A program made the translations under genes and the position numbers. A stretch of DNA of 64,000 nt from positions 13,653,280 to 13,717,279 of the forward strand of contig NC_089280.1 in the NCBI RefSeq assembly GCF_963678975.1. The letters are read 5' to 3'. The stretch comes from Dysidea avara. Taxonomy: Eukaryota > Porifera > Demospongiae > Dictyoceratida > Dysideidae. This document shows positions 32,150-43,682 of the stretch, one piece after another. The notes beneath the pieces were generated by a model. The model ran no database searches and was not told the DNA's origin. It worked only from the letters and a program-made list of their open reading frames with translations. Positions within the stretch are counted from its first letter, which is position 1, and every line of letters starts with the position of its first letter.

Positions 32150-32289
32150 TATGTAACAGATAACCTTAACATTTAGCTAACAGCCTTCTTACTTGCTGCT
32201 TTTGTTGAGTAGCAAAGATTTGTCTGAGCTGTAAAATGATAGTTGATCTCAAAATTTAGGAGGTACTTTCTTTCCTGCAAATTTGATAT

Positions 32290-32496
32290 ACAGTGAAGCC
32301 TTTATTATGTGAACACCTATGTCATAAAGTGCTCAGACAAGCAGACAAAGTGACACATTCATTTGCGTATAGATCTCCAATCATCTCTCATACACTTACT
32401 CTAATAGTACAAACACCTACGAAATACTCTATTAAAATAGTTTCCTATATTGTTCAGATACAAAGGTTATCAGGATTTGGATAATCAAGGTTCTAC
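32290..32496. mobile_element. Degenerate pogo-like element
   Basis: Left end CAGTGAAGCCTTTATTATG and right end GGATAATCAAGGTTCTAC keep the layout of the element at 41057-41293 but have diverged strongly. It holds two motif variants (ACTCTAATAGTA near 32399, ACTCTATTAAAATAG near 32423). Confidence 0.45.
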
Positions 32497-32542
32497 ATAT
32501 TACTGGTGTAATTAAAACTTATTAATTTAAAATGAAGTACAC

Positions 32543-32702
32543 AGGGTTCCAGCAATTAAAAGTAGTGAAACAAGATACACATGAATGACTACATAACCTT
32601 GTGGGAAATCACATCTGTTCAATACCAAGTGGGGATTTCCAACATAGTTATGTTGTAATAGCTACCATAATTCGTGTATCTTGTTTCATTGCTGGAACCC
32701 TA
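32543..32702. repeat. Foldback repeat with roughly 60-bp arms
   Basis: AGGGTTCCAGCAATTAAAAG at the left pairs with CATTGCTGGAACCCT at the right; the inner parts (GAAACAAGATACAC / GTGTATCTTGTTTC) also pair. No coding content. Related GAAACAAG strings recur in the family at 37381 onward and in the foldback at 60042. Confidence 0.7.
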
Positions 32703-33320
32703 CTTCATTTTCAAATTAATTGCGCTATTTTGTTTTGTTATAACAGCACAGCATGTGGGTGCCATATGAATGATAGATTAAGAGGTGTGTTTGCCATGTC
32801 TTGTTTTCTGCAGCAAAACTGCAGCTGATTGTAGCTAGATCATTCACATGTTCTGATCATTAAAAGGTGTGGTTGTGCATGCAATCATTTTTTATGAAGT
32901 GCAGCTGCACATATCTACTTCCTTGTGGTATCTAACTATGTTCTCCAAAAGAAAAGTTGATAAATTAATGCTTAGTTATGGTTTCCTTGCATAAAGAATA
33001 TGATCATGATAAAGGGAAATAAAGGCACATGCCACATTCAAGTTTATTGTTGTGGCATGAAATGGTGCTTCATTTGGCCTCTAGCCTTGCGACAGTGATC
33101 AGGCTGACAGGCAGACAAAATTAGTTTTAACAATTTTTTTTGAATTCGATATTTGGTCTCTGTAAATGTTTTGTTTTTAATGAGGTTTTGGTACTAGCTA
33201 GATGTACTAAGACTGTTTTGTAAAGGTGATTTTCATCATACTGTATAATTTATGACATTTATAAAAGTTTTTAATGGCAGCATTTTGGCAGGAATTTTTA
33301 TGGGGGAACCCTACTAATTA
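32650..33320. repeat. Dispersed repeat, copy 2 (shared with 12700-13570)
   Basis: Same order of landmarks as copy 1, including GCTTCATTTGGCCTCTAG and TTTTGTAAAGGTGATTTTCAT, but diverged and shorter. It ends about 270 bp before the M3 start codon. Confidence 0.5.
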
Positions 33321-33594
33321 ACAGTATATTAGCATTTTTCTATATACAAGGGACTGCCTCATTTTGCAAATCCCAGATGTGTGTGTAATATATGAATTTT
33401 ATGGTAGTTGCAAGTGATATAACTGATTTAAATATAACTTCATAACAAAGTTGTACAGTGATTAATGTACAACGATGTTGACATCAATAAACTCCATTTC
33501 TCTCCATCATGTAGGATTGTTTTTATACTTACTGTCTACTTGATAAAGTCGTGCAGTCATCAGGAACAGTAGTGTATTGCCGGGCTAGAGCAAA

Positions 33595-36370
33595 ATGTTA
33601 ATATCATTACTCCTTACAGTTGCATTTCATGAATTGGCTTTAGCTACTACATCGTTTCCTATTACAGAGAATGGACCTTCAATGACCATTTTACCTTCTA
33701 GCGGTGAAACCTTTCCAGGTTCTAGTTCCATTTCAAGCAATAATATAGTTGCTTCGCTGTCTAGTGCTATTCCAATTTTTACAAGCAGTGAAATTTCTTT
33801 GCTATCTAGTACGAGCAGTAGAATTTCTTCATCATCTAGTACTATTCCAGTAAGCAGTGAAAATTCTACCTCAACTAGTTTTATTCCAGTTCCTACAAGC
33901 AGTGGAAATTTTACCTCAACTAGTATCATTCCAGTTCCTACTGGAAATGCTACCTCAACTAGTTTCATTTCAGTTCCTACAAGCAGTGGAAATTTTACCT
34001 CAACTAGTTTTATTCCAGTTCCAACCGGAAATGCTACCTCAACTAGTTTCATTCCAGTTCCTACAAGCAGTGGAAATTTTACCTCAACTAGTATCATTCC
34101 AGTTCCTACCGGAAATGCTACCTCAACTAGTTTCATTCCAGTTCCTACAAGCAGTGGAAATTTTACCTCAACTAGTTTTATTCCAGTTCCAACCGGAAAT
34201 GCTACCTCAACTAGTTTCATTCCAGTTCCTACAAGCAGTGGAAATTTTACCTCAACTAGTTCTATTCCAGTTTCTACAAGTAGTGAAAATACTACCTCAA
34301 CTAGTTTTATTCCAGTACCTACAAGCAGTGGAAATTTTGCAACTAGTTTTATTCCAGTTCCTACAAGCAGTGGAAATTTTGCAACTAGTTTCATTCCAGT
34401 ACCTACAAGCAGTGGAAATTTTGCAACTAGTTTTATTCCAGTTCCTACAAGCAGTGAAAATTTTGCAACTAGTTTCATTCCAGTACCTACAAGCAGTGGA
34501 AATTTTGCAACTAGTTTCATTCCAGTACCTACAAGCAGTAGAAATTTTGCAACTAGTTTTATTCCAGTTCCTACAAGTAGTAAAAATGCTACCTCAACTA
34601 GTTTCATTCCAGTTCCTACAAGCAGTGGAAATTTTGCAACTAGTTTTATTCCAGTACCTACAAGCAGTGGAAATTTTGCAACTAGTTTCATTCCAGTACC
34701 TACAAGCAGTGGAAATTTTGCAACTAGTTTTATTCCAGTTCCTACAAGCAGTGGAAATTTTGCAACTAGTTTCATTCCAGTACCTACAAGCAGTAAAAAT
34801 TTTGCAACTAGTTTTATTCCAGTTCCTACAAGTAGTAAAAATGCTACCTCAACTAGTTTCATTCCAGTTCCTACCGGAAATGCTACCTCAACTGGTTTCA
34901 TTCCAGTTCCTACAAGTAGTGAAAATACTACTTCAACTGGTTTCATTCCAGTTCCTACAAGCAGTAGAAATTTTATCTTGACTAGTTTCATTCCAGTACC
35001 TACAAGCAGTGGAAATTTTGCCTCAACTAGTTTTATTTCAGTTCCTACTGGAAATGCTACCTCAACTAGTTTCATTTCAGTTCATACAAGCAGTGGAAAT
35101 TTTGCCTCAACTAGTTTCCTTCCAGTACCTACAAGCAGTGGAAATTTTTCCTCAACTAGTTTTATTCCAGTTCCTACAAGTAGTAAAAATGCTACCTCAA
35201 CTAGTTTCATTCCAGTTCCTACAAGCAGTGGAAATTTTACCTCAACTAGTTTCCTCCCAGTACCTACAAGCAGTGGAAATTCTTCCTCAACTAGTTTCAT
35301 TCCAGTTCCTACAAGCAGTAGAAATTTTACCTTGACTAGTTTCATTCCAGTTCCTACAAGCAGTGGAAATTTTACCTCAACTAGTTTCATTCCAGTTCCT
35401 ACAAGCAGTGGAAATTTTACCTCAACTAGTTTCATTCCAGTTCCTACAAGCAGTGGAAATTTTACCTCAACTAGTTTCATTCCAGTTCCTACAAGCAGTG
35501 GAAATTTTACCTCAACTAGTTTCATTCCAGTACCTACAAGCAGTGGAAATTTTACCTCAACTAGTTTCATTCCAGTTCCTACAAGCAGTGGAAATTTTAC
35601 CTCAACTAGTTTCATTCCAGTACCTACAAGCAGTGAAAATTTTACCTCAACTAGTTTCATTCCAGTTCCTACAAGCAGTGGAAATTTTACCTCAACTAGT
35701 TTCATTCCAGTACCTACAAGCAGTGGAAATTTTACCTCAACTAGTTTCATTCCAGTTCCTACAAGCAGTGGAAATTTTACCTCAACTAGTTTCATTCCAG
35801 TACCTACAAGCAGTGGAAATTTTACCTCAACTAGTTTCATTCCAGTACCTACAAGCAGTGGAAATTTTACCTCAACTAGTTTCATTCCAGTTCCTACAAG
35901 CAGTGGAAATTTTACCTCAACTAGTTTCATTCCAGTTCCTACAAGCAGTGGAAATTTTACCTCAACTAGTTTCATTCCAGTACCTACAAGCAGTGGAAAT
36001 TTTACCTCAACTAGTTTCATTCCAGTACCTACAAGCAGTGGAAATTTTACCTCAACTAGTTTCATTCCAGTTCCTACAAGCAGTGGAAATTTTACCTCAA
36101 CTAGTTTCATTCCAGTTCCTACAAGCAGTGGAAATTTTACCTCAACTAGTTTCATTCCAGTTCCTACAAGCAGTGGAAATTTTACCTCAACTAGTTTTAT
36201 TCCAATTCCTACAAGTAATGGATTTTCTTTGTTAACTACTTTTATTCCAGTTCATACAAGCAGTGAGACCTCTACACATTCTAGTGCATCGTCTGGTCCA
36301 GTTCCAGCTTCAAGCAGTGAAATTGTTTCAACCATTATCAGTAGTAGCAGTAGTAGTAGTAGTAGTAGTG

Positions 36371-36408
<38 letters not shown>

Positions 36409-39400
36409 TCATTACCAAGTATTCCCAGCAGTGGAGCTGTATCCAGTGCCACATCAATTTACTCACACATGACTATATTTTCCACACTGCAAACTGCTAA
36501 TGTTCTATCAACATCATCTTCTATCATTTCCACTATCACTCCTGCAGCTGGTGGTGGCTCAGGGCTCAGTACTGGTGTTGTTGTTGGAATAATAATTGGC
36601 AGTTTGTTCATCGTGTTGTTTATACTGTTTTTGATCGCTGTTGTTGCAAGGTACTATCTATCACGTAGAAGAATAAGAAATTACTGGATGGAGGTTAGTT
36701 GATGACAGCTGTGTATGCACCAATGTACAGTATATATACAGTACAGTATTAGGGATCAAGGAAATTTACACCTTCTCATAAAATATTGACCAAAAATTAA
36801 ACCAGCATGGTACTGTACCTTGTCAGTATTGGTCAAGTATGACCAAGCCCTAAATTGCCTTCAGTACAGCTCAAAATGTTTCCAGTACATTTTTGCTACA
36901 GAATTTTTAAAAACAATTTATTTAGTGGAATTTTCCACTGCCTGACTGTTACTAATAGTGCATTGAGATTAGTGTTCTGAACCAGTATGGAAAGACCCGT
37001 TATTAACCTGTATTGTCTAGGTCAAGCCAATTATTGGCTAAAAAGCCTTTTAACCAGTTTTGTCCACCCACTTGGTAAACCATAAATTACCCCTGCTGAC
37101 AACACAACATAACCTCAAAGCATGTGTAAATATGTGCTTGTAATAGCTGTTATTGTAAGGCAGGATGTTGATGGTCACTTTGGTACCACCCTAAGGCTTC
37201 CAAAAGGCATGTTTAGTGCCATAATGTCTGCTAATTTACAATCAGACAATAACCAGTCAATATCCAATTATTCACCTTCCAATAACTGGTTTTAGTAAAC
37301 TCTGCAGGTTCACAGCACTAATTGAGATAAATGTAACTCACTACCAGCTAAGGCTATGGGCTACTGTTCAATGTCACTTCAACCCAACACCTTTCAGTGT
37401 ACCACAGTACAGTATGTTCAATGCATGCATCATGGACTTACCTTTATCCTCTATGTGTCCCATTTCTCATTGCTAACAGTTCAAGGTATCAATTCATGGT
37501 AACGTGATGGCTTCCCTATGTTTGTGATAAGAATCATCCATATTTCCGTAGTGGCTGGGTTAATTGCAGAGGCGCTTCTTGTACTTTTCTTCATTTGTAA
37601 TGCTATGTAACAGGTTGAATATAGCTAAAAACGAAGTGTAATGGATGCTTCACTTTTCAGTAATTGATAGTTGGGGCACGTGTTCAGACTAAAATACTAA
37701 CTCTGATGAGATTCTTTCTTTTGATGCGGTATGTGAGGGTTCAATAGTCATAAAGCTACCAAGTATGTTATAAACAAGTAAACAAACAATTAGTACAAGG
37801 AATTTTAAGTTCAATTAGGATAGAAAATAACAAGTAGTGAAACAAGGAAGGTTGCTTACACCTGTAGATATATTTTATACTAGGGCAGGGACAAAATTGC
37901 AAAAGTGATTTGTTACAGGGTAATACTTGATGGAATAACTTGAAAATCAGTCTGTACATGAAGTTACCATTGTTGTGCAAACCTTTTGTGGTTTGAGAGT
38001 ATTAGCTAAGGAGATATAAGCAAAACCAAGCATGTAAAAAAGCATAATCAAGATACTCTAATAGAACAGTCACTGAGAAGTAAAAAATGTGTGCAAAAAC
38101 ATTAGAAAAAGTTTCTTCAGGATTCAAACCTGGGAGCTCCACACCTATATACCCGAGCCCTTTACCACTCTGCCACTGTGGTCAGTTCCTCAACTCACTT
38201 AATTTCTACCTTACACTAGAATGATAGATCTATCAGTGGAAATTCTAGAACATTCTATATGCATTGTATTGAAGTGCTCAGAAAAATTGTGTGCTCTATT
38301 AGAATACTACAGAAATTATGAAAATAGCCTGTATCAAGTGTGTTGTGTGGCCAAGTACAGCCAGTGCAGGCAGGCGGGCGACATACTCGTTTTATGGAAC
38401 CAAAAATGCCATTTTTATGTATCTGTAGCTCCGTAGTGCTTGAATGGTATAATTAACCATTTCTCCTGTGGCATCTCCCATGCCTAATTTAACTAGCTAT
38501 CATTGGGATATATGCACCTCGAAATTTGTTCTATTTCAGTTCTTTGTAAATACTGTACATATAGCTAGCCACGCAGTTCCTGTAGTAAAGGGGAAAGGTT
38601 AAAAAGGAAGTATCAAGGCCAACCATAGGCTGGTTTTGGAACATTCAGTTAGTGATATCCACACATAAAAGCCAAGCTATGAAAAAAGGTGCAGCCTTAA
38701 ATTCCTGGGTGGAAAAAAGTTTTTCACCCAGGATTTTTAAGGCTGCACCTTTTATCACAGCTTGGCTGATTTTGTGCAGATATTATACTAGGGTTGGGGA
38801 AAAGCATCGCAAGTTTTGGAACCTTTACAGGTTTTTTAACCTTCGAAGGTGGTTTTTTAACCTTCGAAGGTGGTTTTACTCTTTCACAGCTTTGTAACCA
38901 TGGATACTGGCATGTCTATTTGGTCAAAAAGCCACGTGCTTCTTGGAGCCATGCAACTAAACTTTAGTATGTTTACAATTGAAGTAGTTGTACTAGAGCC
39001 GGTACTACAGCTACAACAAAGTGTGAGACCACAACGGGGTCCACATCCATCAGTTATGATCATTTATTACTAACATGACATAATCAAAAAAAGCTTCTTG
39101 AAAGAAGCTTTGGAGGTTAAAATTTGACCTTCATTCCAACCTTAGTGGACATTGAATCCCTAATTTAGTGGTTTATTGACTGAAGCATAAGGATATGCCT
39201 TCCCTAATCCCTTCCAACAGAAAAAATATGTGAAATTAATGAATTTTCTACTAACTGCCTGACTGACTGCCTGATGCCTCCAGCCAAGTGATTATGTGGT
39301 GGGGTCATTTCGGCCTGGGGGTGTGCCTTTTTGCCACTTGCAGCATTTTACAATACATGCATCACAGATTTATGTACCTTTGTCCTTCCTTGTGCCCCAT

Positions 39401-42028
39401 TTCTTTTCCCACTACCACGTAGGTGTTCATTTGCAGCAACTTATAATGGCCTCAGTACAGGCTGTATAACATGAGGATTGTACACAATTTTCATATTGAC
39501 TAGGTTGATTGCAGAGACTTTTCTTGTACTATTCTCTAATAGGTGGAGTATAGCTGAAAACAAAACGGAAAGTGGTTATCTTTTTCAGTGATTGGTAATT
39601 GATAATAGGGACATGTGTTTGACTGTAATTTCTATAGTCACTTGATTCATATATCCAGTTAGTAACATCTTCAAACTTATCTCATACTCTTGTGAGTACT
39701 TTCGAAAACATTAACAATTAAGTTACCATGGTTTCTCCGTTAATTGTACCTCTGAGTTTCAGCCAGTCACACATCACATGGGAGTAATAGTGATCTGGCA
39801 AATGTATTCACATTGAAATCAATTGGTGAGTCCGATGATATAGAAGTTATATCTATTGTAGTGAAGCGATTAAAATATGCATAAAATTATTTTTGTAGCA
39901 CATGTAATGTACATACTTCAATGTGATTATCTCAAAACAGAATTATGCAAACTAGATGCTTTTTGTTCAGCGGGTCACATATCTACGTGTGACACTATGC
40001 TGGCAGAGGTGCTTCTACGTAGATCTTGTGCATACGTGCAGTTACACAATTACTTTTTATAAAATTTCTGGTTTTTTGTACTATGCACTGGTTCACCAAT
40101 CACTGTACAGTAATTATGTTACCAAATGGTAAACAAACAGGTATGAAGAAAAATTACATTTGAGTAGGGATAGAAGCAGTGAAGGGTCATCTACGCCTGC
40201 AGCTATACTAGTGGACATTTAGTAATCACTGCTGTGATATGGCTAAAGTACTCACTCGTGGTTATACTATTTCTAGACTATATATGTCTGAAATAGGAAT
40301 TAAATGTCCACTATATGGCTGCAGGTGTATATAGATTGTTTTCTGGCAACTCAAAAATACAATTCTAATTTTTATTTAGTTATACCTCAAAAATGGCTAC
40401 AATAAGGTTGTGGGGTTGATTTTTCACTCCCTTCAGCCCAACAGGTACCTTTTGGAATACTGCAGAACGTACAGTGCACCAATCATAGACTTACCTTTGT
40501 CCTCCTTTGTGTCCCAAAATGCTGATTTATGGCAGTGTATCAATGGCTTTGTATGTTACAGAATAAAACAGAAGTCACCACTATATGCATAGGTGATGAA
40601 TTGTGATAACACGTCATAGCTTCAGTGCTACCTTTCACAAGAATCATCCATAATTTTTGCAGTTAGTGGATTGATTACATTTGAAACTCTGGTGGAACAT
40701 AGCTGAAAACAGAGCGGAATGGCCACTAAAATAGTCTTTGCTCTTCAGTAATCGATAGTCTGGGTATACATGTTTGTGCAATTAATTATTGTGGTTCCAT
40801 TCTTTCCCTTGATGCAGTGAACCTCATATTGTTATTAAAAGCATATAAGAAATTTTACATTTGAGTAGGGTTCATAGAAATGAAGCAAGCTAGGGAGGTC
40901 GTGTACACCTGACAGTTATACTAATGGACATTTAAGTCTTAATTTACACTTTGTCCATAATACTGCTAAAGTAGGTGTTAAATATGTTCAATCGACCTCT
41001 CTTGTTTCATTGCTTGTTATATTTGTGATCTCTACTCAAATGTAAAATTCCTTATACAGTGGTACTTCAGTTATCCAGACCCCACTTATCTGGATTCTCA
41101 GTTAACCGAACTACGGAAATGACTGCTCTATTAGAGTAGTGAGTGTTCTATTAGGGTAGTTAAAATACTGATATTTAAAAAAAAATTCTTAATGCTATTC
41201 TACAGTTATTTATACACAGTTTCAGAGACATGGACTTTTCAGACTTATGGACCACCCCTGGTCCAAGGGGTTCGGATAACTGAGGTTCTACTGTACTTAT
41301 TAATTATAGTACTGTAAGTCCATTGTGACTGTTTTATTAGGGTGTCATGATATAAATTGGGTCAAAGAAAATTTGTGCATATTACTTTTAAATCTCAAAG
41401 TCATGTGATGATATACGTATATCACAAGTACAAGGAATTTTAAGTTCTATTAGGGGTCATAGAAATAGCAAAACAAGGGAGGTCACCTGTACCTGCTGAT
41501 ATAGTAGACAGCACATGTAATTTCACTTTAATACTGCCTAACCAATACTGCCAAGTTGTTGTAAAGGAAAGGTGACGCTTTTGGGTGATATTTTGGGCTT
41601 TAACAACCTTCATTACCCCCTACTGTCCAGTACTACTATGCTGTATGATAAAGGCATTAGGCTGTTAAGTATAGTCAGAATAGAAACAGTGTAATTGTTT
41701 TTGGGAATATTGTTAGGCCCAATTTGTATTGTTTTAATGTTTCTATTCTAATTGTTTACATTATGCTAGACAATGTAGCTACATACCAGCTCACCAATAT
41801 AGATAACAAATGGCAAATAGTGCTGTATGATTTAACTCTTTGTATTTTATACGAGTCCATAAAAGGTGTGATCTATCAAACACTGGCACAAAACTATATG
41901 AATTTTGTGCTATGACGAACATATCATAATTATTTTGTGTAATAATCTTTTTGCAGATGGAGCCATTTAGTGACAGAGAAGTTAGTAGGAGTCCTCGGAT
42001 AGAGAAAAGTACCTATCAGAAGTTTTGA
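33595..42028 (+). CDS. Mucin-like single-pass membrane protein M3 with long Ser/Thr/Asn repeat array
   Basis: Two coding exons, 33595-36693 and 41957-42028, join in phase 0 (1056 residues). Order: signal peptide (MLISLLLTVAFHELALATTS), about 75 Ser/Thr-rich residues, roughly 50 tandem units of 13-15 residues (type SSGNFTSTSFIPVPT), a poly-Ser run, a G-rich membrane helix (VVVGIIIGSLFIVLFILFLI), basic SRRRIR, and a 30-residue tail ending STYQKF, with YQKF as a YxxPhi motif. Most units hold an N-x-S/T sequon plus many Ser/Thr, so dense N- and O-glycosylation and a stiff extended stalk are expected. The intron after the residues WME/ME matches M2, so the tail exon is chosen by homology as well as by its splice site (TTTTTGCAG); the intron is 5.3 kb and repeat-filled. 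A 5' UTR exon may lie near 28.3 kb. It could serve as a surface coat, adhesion or recognition protein; no ligand-binding domain is visible. Confidence 0.8.
33880..36215 (+). repeat. Minisatellite of 39/42/45-bp units encoding the M3 stalk
   Basis: Three unit classes: 45 bp (SSGNFTSTSFIPVPT), 42 bp (SSGNFATSFIPVPT, which loses the sequon) and 39 bp (GNATSTSFIPVPT). The 5' part interleaves the 45- and 39-bp classes, the middle is mainly 42-bp units, and the 3' part (about 35344-36200) holds some 19 almost identical 45-bp units differing mostly at GTTCCT/GTACCT. All unit lengths are multiples of three. Confidence 0.95.
36340..36408 (+). repeat. (AGT)n microsatellite coding for poly-Ser in M3
   Basis: Nearly pure AGT triplets, broken by single AGC and GGT codons, encode a run of about 23 residues that is Ser except for one Gly, just upstream of the membrane-proximal region. 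Confidence 0.95.
38040..38420 (-). mobile_element. tRNA-derived SINE-like repeat, copy 1
   Basis: Read on the minus strand from about 38185, TGGCAGAGTGGTAAAGGG (A box) and GGTTTGAATCC (B box) sit at tRNA spacing, followed by a body ending with GTGACTGTTCTATTAGAGTA. Similarity to 50325-50800 extends on both sides of the tRNA-like head, so the full repeat is longer and its true ends are unclear. Confidence 0.6.
38669..38767. repeat. Foldback repeat with about 43-bp arms
   Basis: AGCCAAGCTATGAAAAAAGG and GGTGCAGCCTTAAATTCCTG pair with the right arm ending CACAGCTTGGCT, leaving a 12-nt loop. A half-copy (GCCAAGCTGTGAAAAAGG) occurs at 51275. Confidence 0.8.
41057..41293. mobile_element. pogo/Tigger-type MITE (TA target site)
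   Basis: Terminal repeats CAGTGGTACTTCAGTTATCC and the inverse of CAGTAGAACCTCAGTTATCC, with TA on each flank, as in pogo-like Tc1/mariner elements. 237 bp, no transposase. It contains two motif copies (41118-41160). Confidence 0.85.
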
Positions 42029-42191
42029 CATTGAATTTGTATATAGAATAACTAGATTGCAGTAGTTAGCTACTCTAATTCACGTTAATTTTGAAATTTT
42101 TGTGGAGTTGTCACTTTGTACGATGATGCCATAAGTATTATAGCAGGTATTCCTGCTGGCACTTAACAGTTTGTAAATTAAACAGTCTAAT

Positions 42192-42447
42192 TTTTAAAAT
42201 AAGCCAAAATTCTCACTCTTCGGAATACTAAGCGATAGATTCACTTTCATAACAGTTTCTGTACATGCAGCATCATCTGGCACATTTCCATTATGCACTG
42301 TTGAAAGCAAAGTGCCTTATATTTTAAAATAAGCCAAAATTCTCACTCTTCGGAATACTAAGCGATAGATTCACTTTCATAACAGTTTCTGTACATGCAG
42401 CATCATCTGGCACATTTCCATTATGCACTGTTGAAAGCAAAGTGCCT
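42192..42447. repeat. Exact 126-bp tandem duplication
   Basis: 42192-42317 and 42322-42447 are identical, separated by TATA. It lies 164 bp after the M3 stop codon, possibly inside its 3' UTR. Identity implies a very recent duplication or an assembly artefact. Confidence 0.95.
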
Positions 42448-43435
42448 AAGTTGGATGCAGGCTTTATCTGGAATGTCACATTGAGTCAAGGTCTGTAGCC
42501 TATAGAAGCTGTATGTATTTGGCATATATAGGAGGGCATCCAATTATTTGGTCCCTACTAGGCCCATCTGTAGGTGTGTTACTAGCTGGATGCTCATGAA
42601 TTTTGTTCTATTGTGTTTAGGCCACACAAAGTCAATTATATGCTTCTGGTCCTACTAGCTCCCCAAGAATTGCCCAGCCTTTATTTTTATTTTCATGTTG
42701 TGCACTACATTTCACATAGCAGTAGTATACAGGGCATTAAAGTTATAGATGCATATGTTTATTTATATAAAACTTTTAGAATATAGCTAGCTATACACCA
42801 ATTAGGTAAGCAGAAATCCAAAAGATTATTAATAGTATATATATGATGGTTTTACAACAAAAGTACTGTCATAACGTAGATGCAGGACATATATAGACGG
42901 CTTGCTATAATAGGTACTTTTATTTCTAAAGTGTGCTTATAGAGGTAAGCTATTGATCCAATAAAATTGTATGTTGTCAATGAAGTTAACGTTGTTTCCA
43001 TTCATCTAAAAATAACATTCTCAAAGACATGCAAAACTATTGGTGGGAAGAGTAAATAAAGCGGAGTTTACAATTGATTTGGTGGTTGAAGGATACACCT
43101 TTGAATCTAACTATGTACACTGTCAAAACTGCATTGGACATATAGCTATGCAACACGTACATTAAATAGGCAAATTGTAACTATTTATTTGTTGATATAT
43201 ACAGTGAAATACGTAATGTAATTGCATGTATTTTATGTATACATTATGGATCAAGATTTTAATCTTATTGTGACATTTGTATTGACGCTAGAAGCCTATT
43301 CTGGCCTAACAATAATGACATGCATCTGCATGGGAGAAAGGGTGCAACTGCACAACCTTTACAATTTGCATACAACATGTGTACATGTACGAATATATAC
43401 ATGTACGAATATATATGTCACAAAAAATAAATATA

Positions 43436-43682
43436 TGTGACTGAATTTGACAAAACAAGGCTTCCACACACATCCACTTTTATGACTTTGGAGCACCATA
43501 ACTTAATGTAGGAGTATATATGCCATCAGCTTCAAATTTTGACCTGTTATTTCACCATGCATGCTATGGAAGAATTGTGTGAAAATTGTAGATCAATAGC
43601 TTAGTGAGTAGTCAAGTTACAGTTGGTTAAAGTCAGAGAATTGGATGTGTGTGGAAGCCTTGTTTTGTTAAATTCAGTCACA
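43436..43682. mobile_element. Tc1/mariner-type MITE with 38-42-bp terminal repeats
   Basis: Ends TGTGACTGAATTTGACAAAA and CAAGGCTTCCACACACATCC pair with the right end (one mismatch seen), with TA on each side. 247 bp, no ORF. Confidence 0.85.

Larger units (their letters stand above)
37381..41530 (+). repeat. Several same-orientation copies of a dispersed repeat in the M3 intron
   Basis: Copies at about 37381-37960, 39300-40330, 40430-41040 and a fragment at 41440-41530 share, in order, a CCTTTGTCCTC/TGTGTCCC box, GTGGCTGGATTGATTGCAGAG-like DNA, GAACATAGCTGAAAAC, TTGATAGTTGGGGCA, and an end rich in GAAACAAGGGAGGTC and ACACCTGCAG. Relatives lie at about 50905-51240 and 59845-60110. No coding frame; class unknown. 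Confidence 0.65.

Noticed and set aside
33627-36235. Long ORFs in other frames across the M3 repeat array (482 and 357 codons on the minus strand, 374 and 290 on the plus strand)
   Set aside because: A 45-bp unit keeps any frame free of stops open throughout; only the frame with signal peptide, sequons and membrane helix makes biological sense.
38115-38185. Functional tRNA gene on the minus strand
   Set aside because: A and B boxes are good, but the acceptor and anticodon stems do not pair well and the flanks match the repeat at 50325, so it is read as a SINE head.
42192-42447. Terminal repeats of an LTR-type element
   Set aside because: The two copies are only 4 bp apart with no interior; a plain tandem duplication. 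No retrovirus-like or Polinton-like element was recognised in the window.
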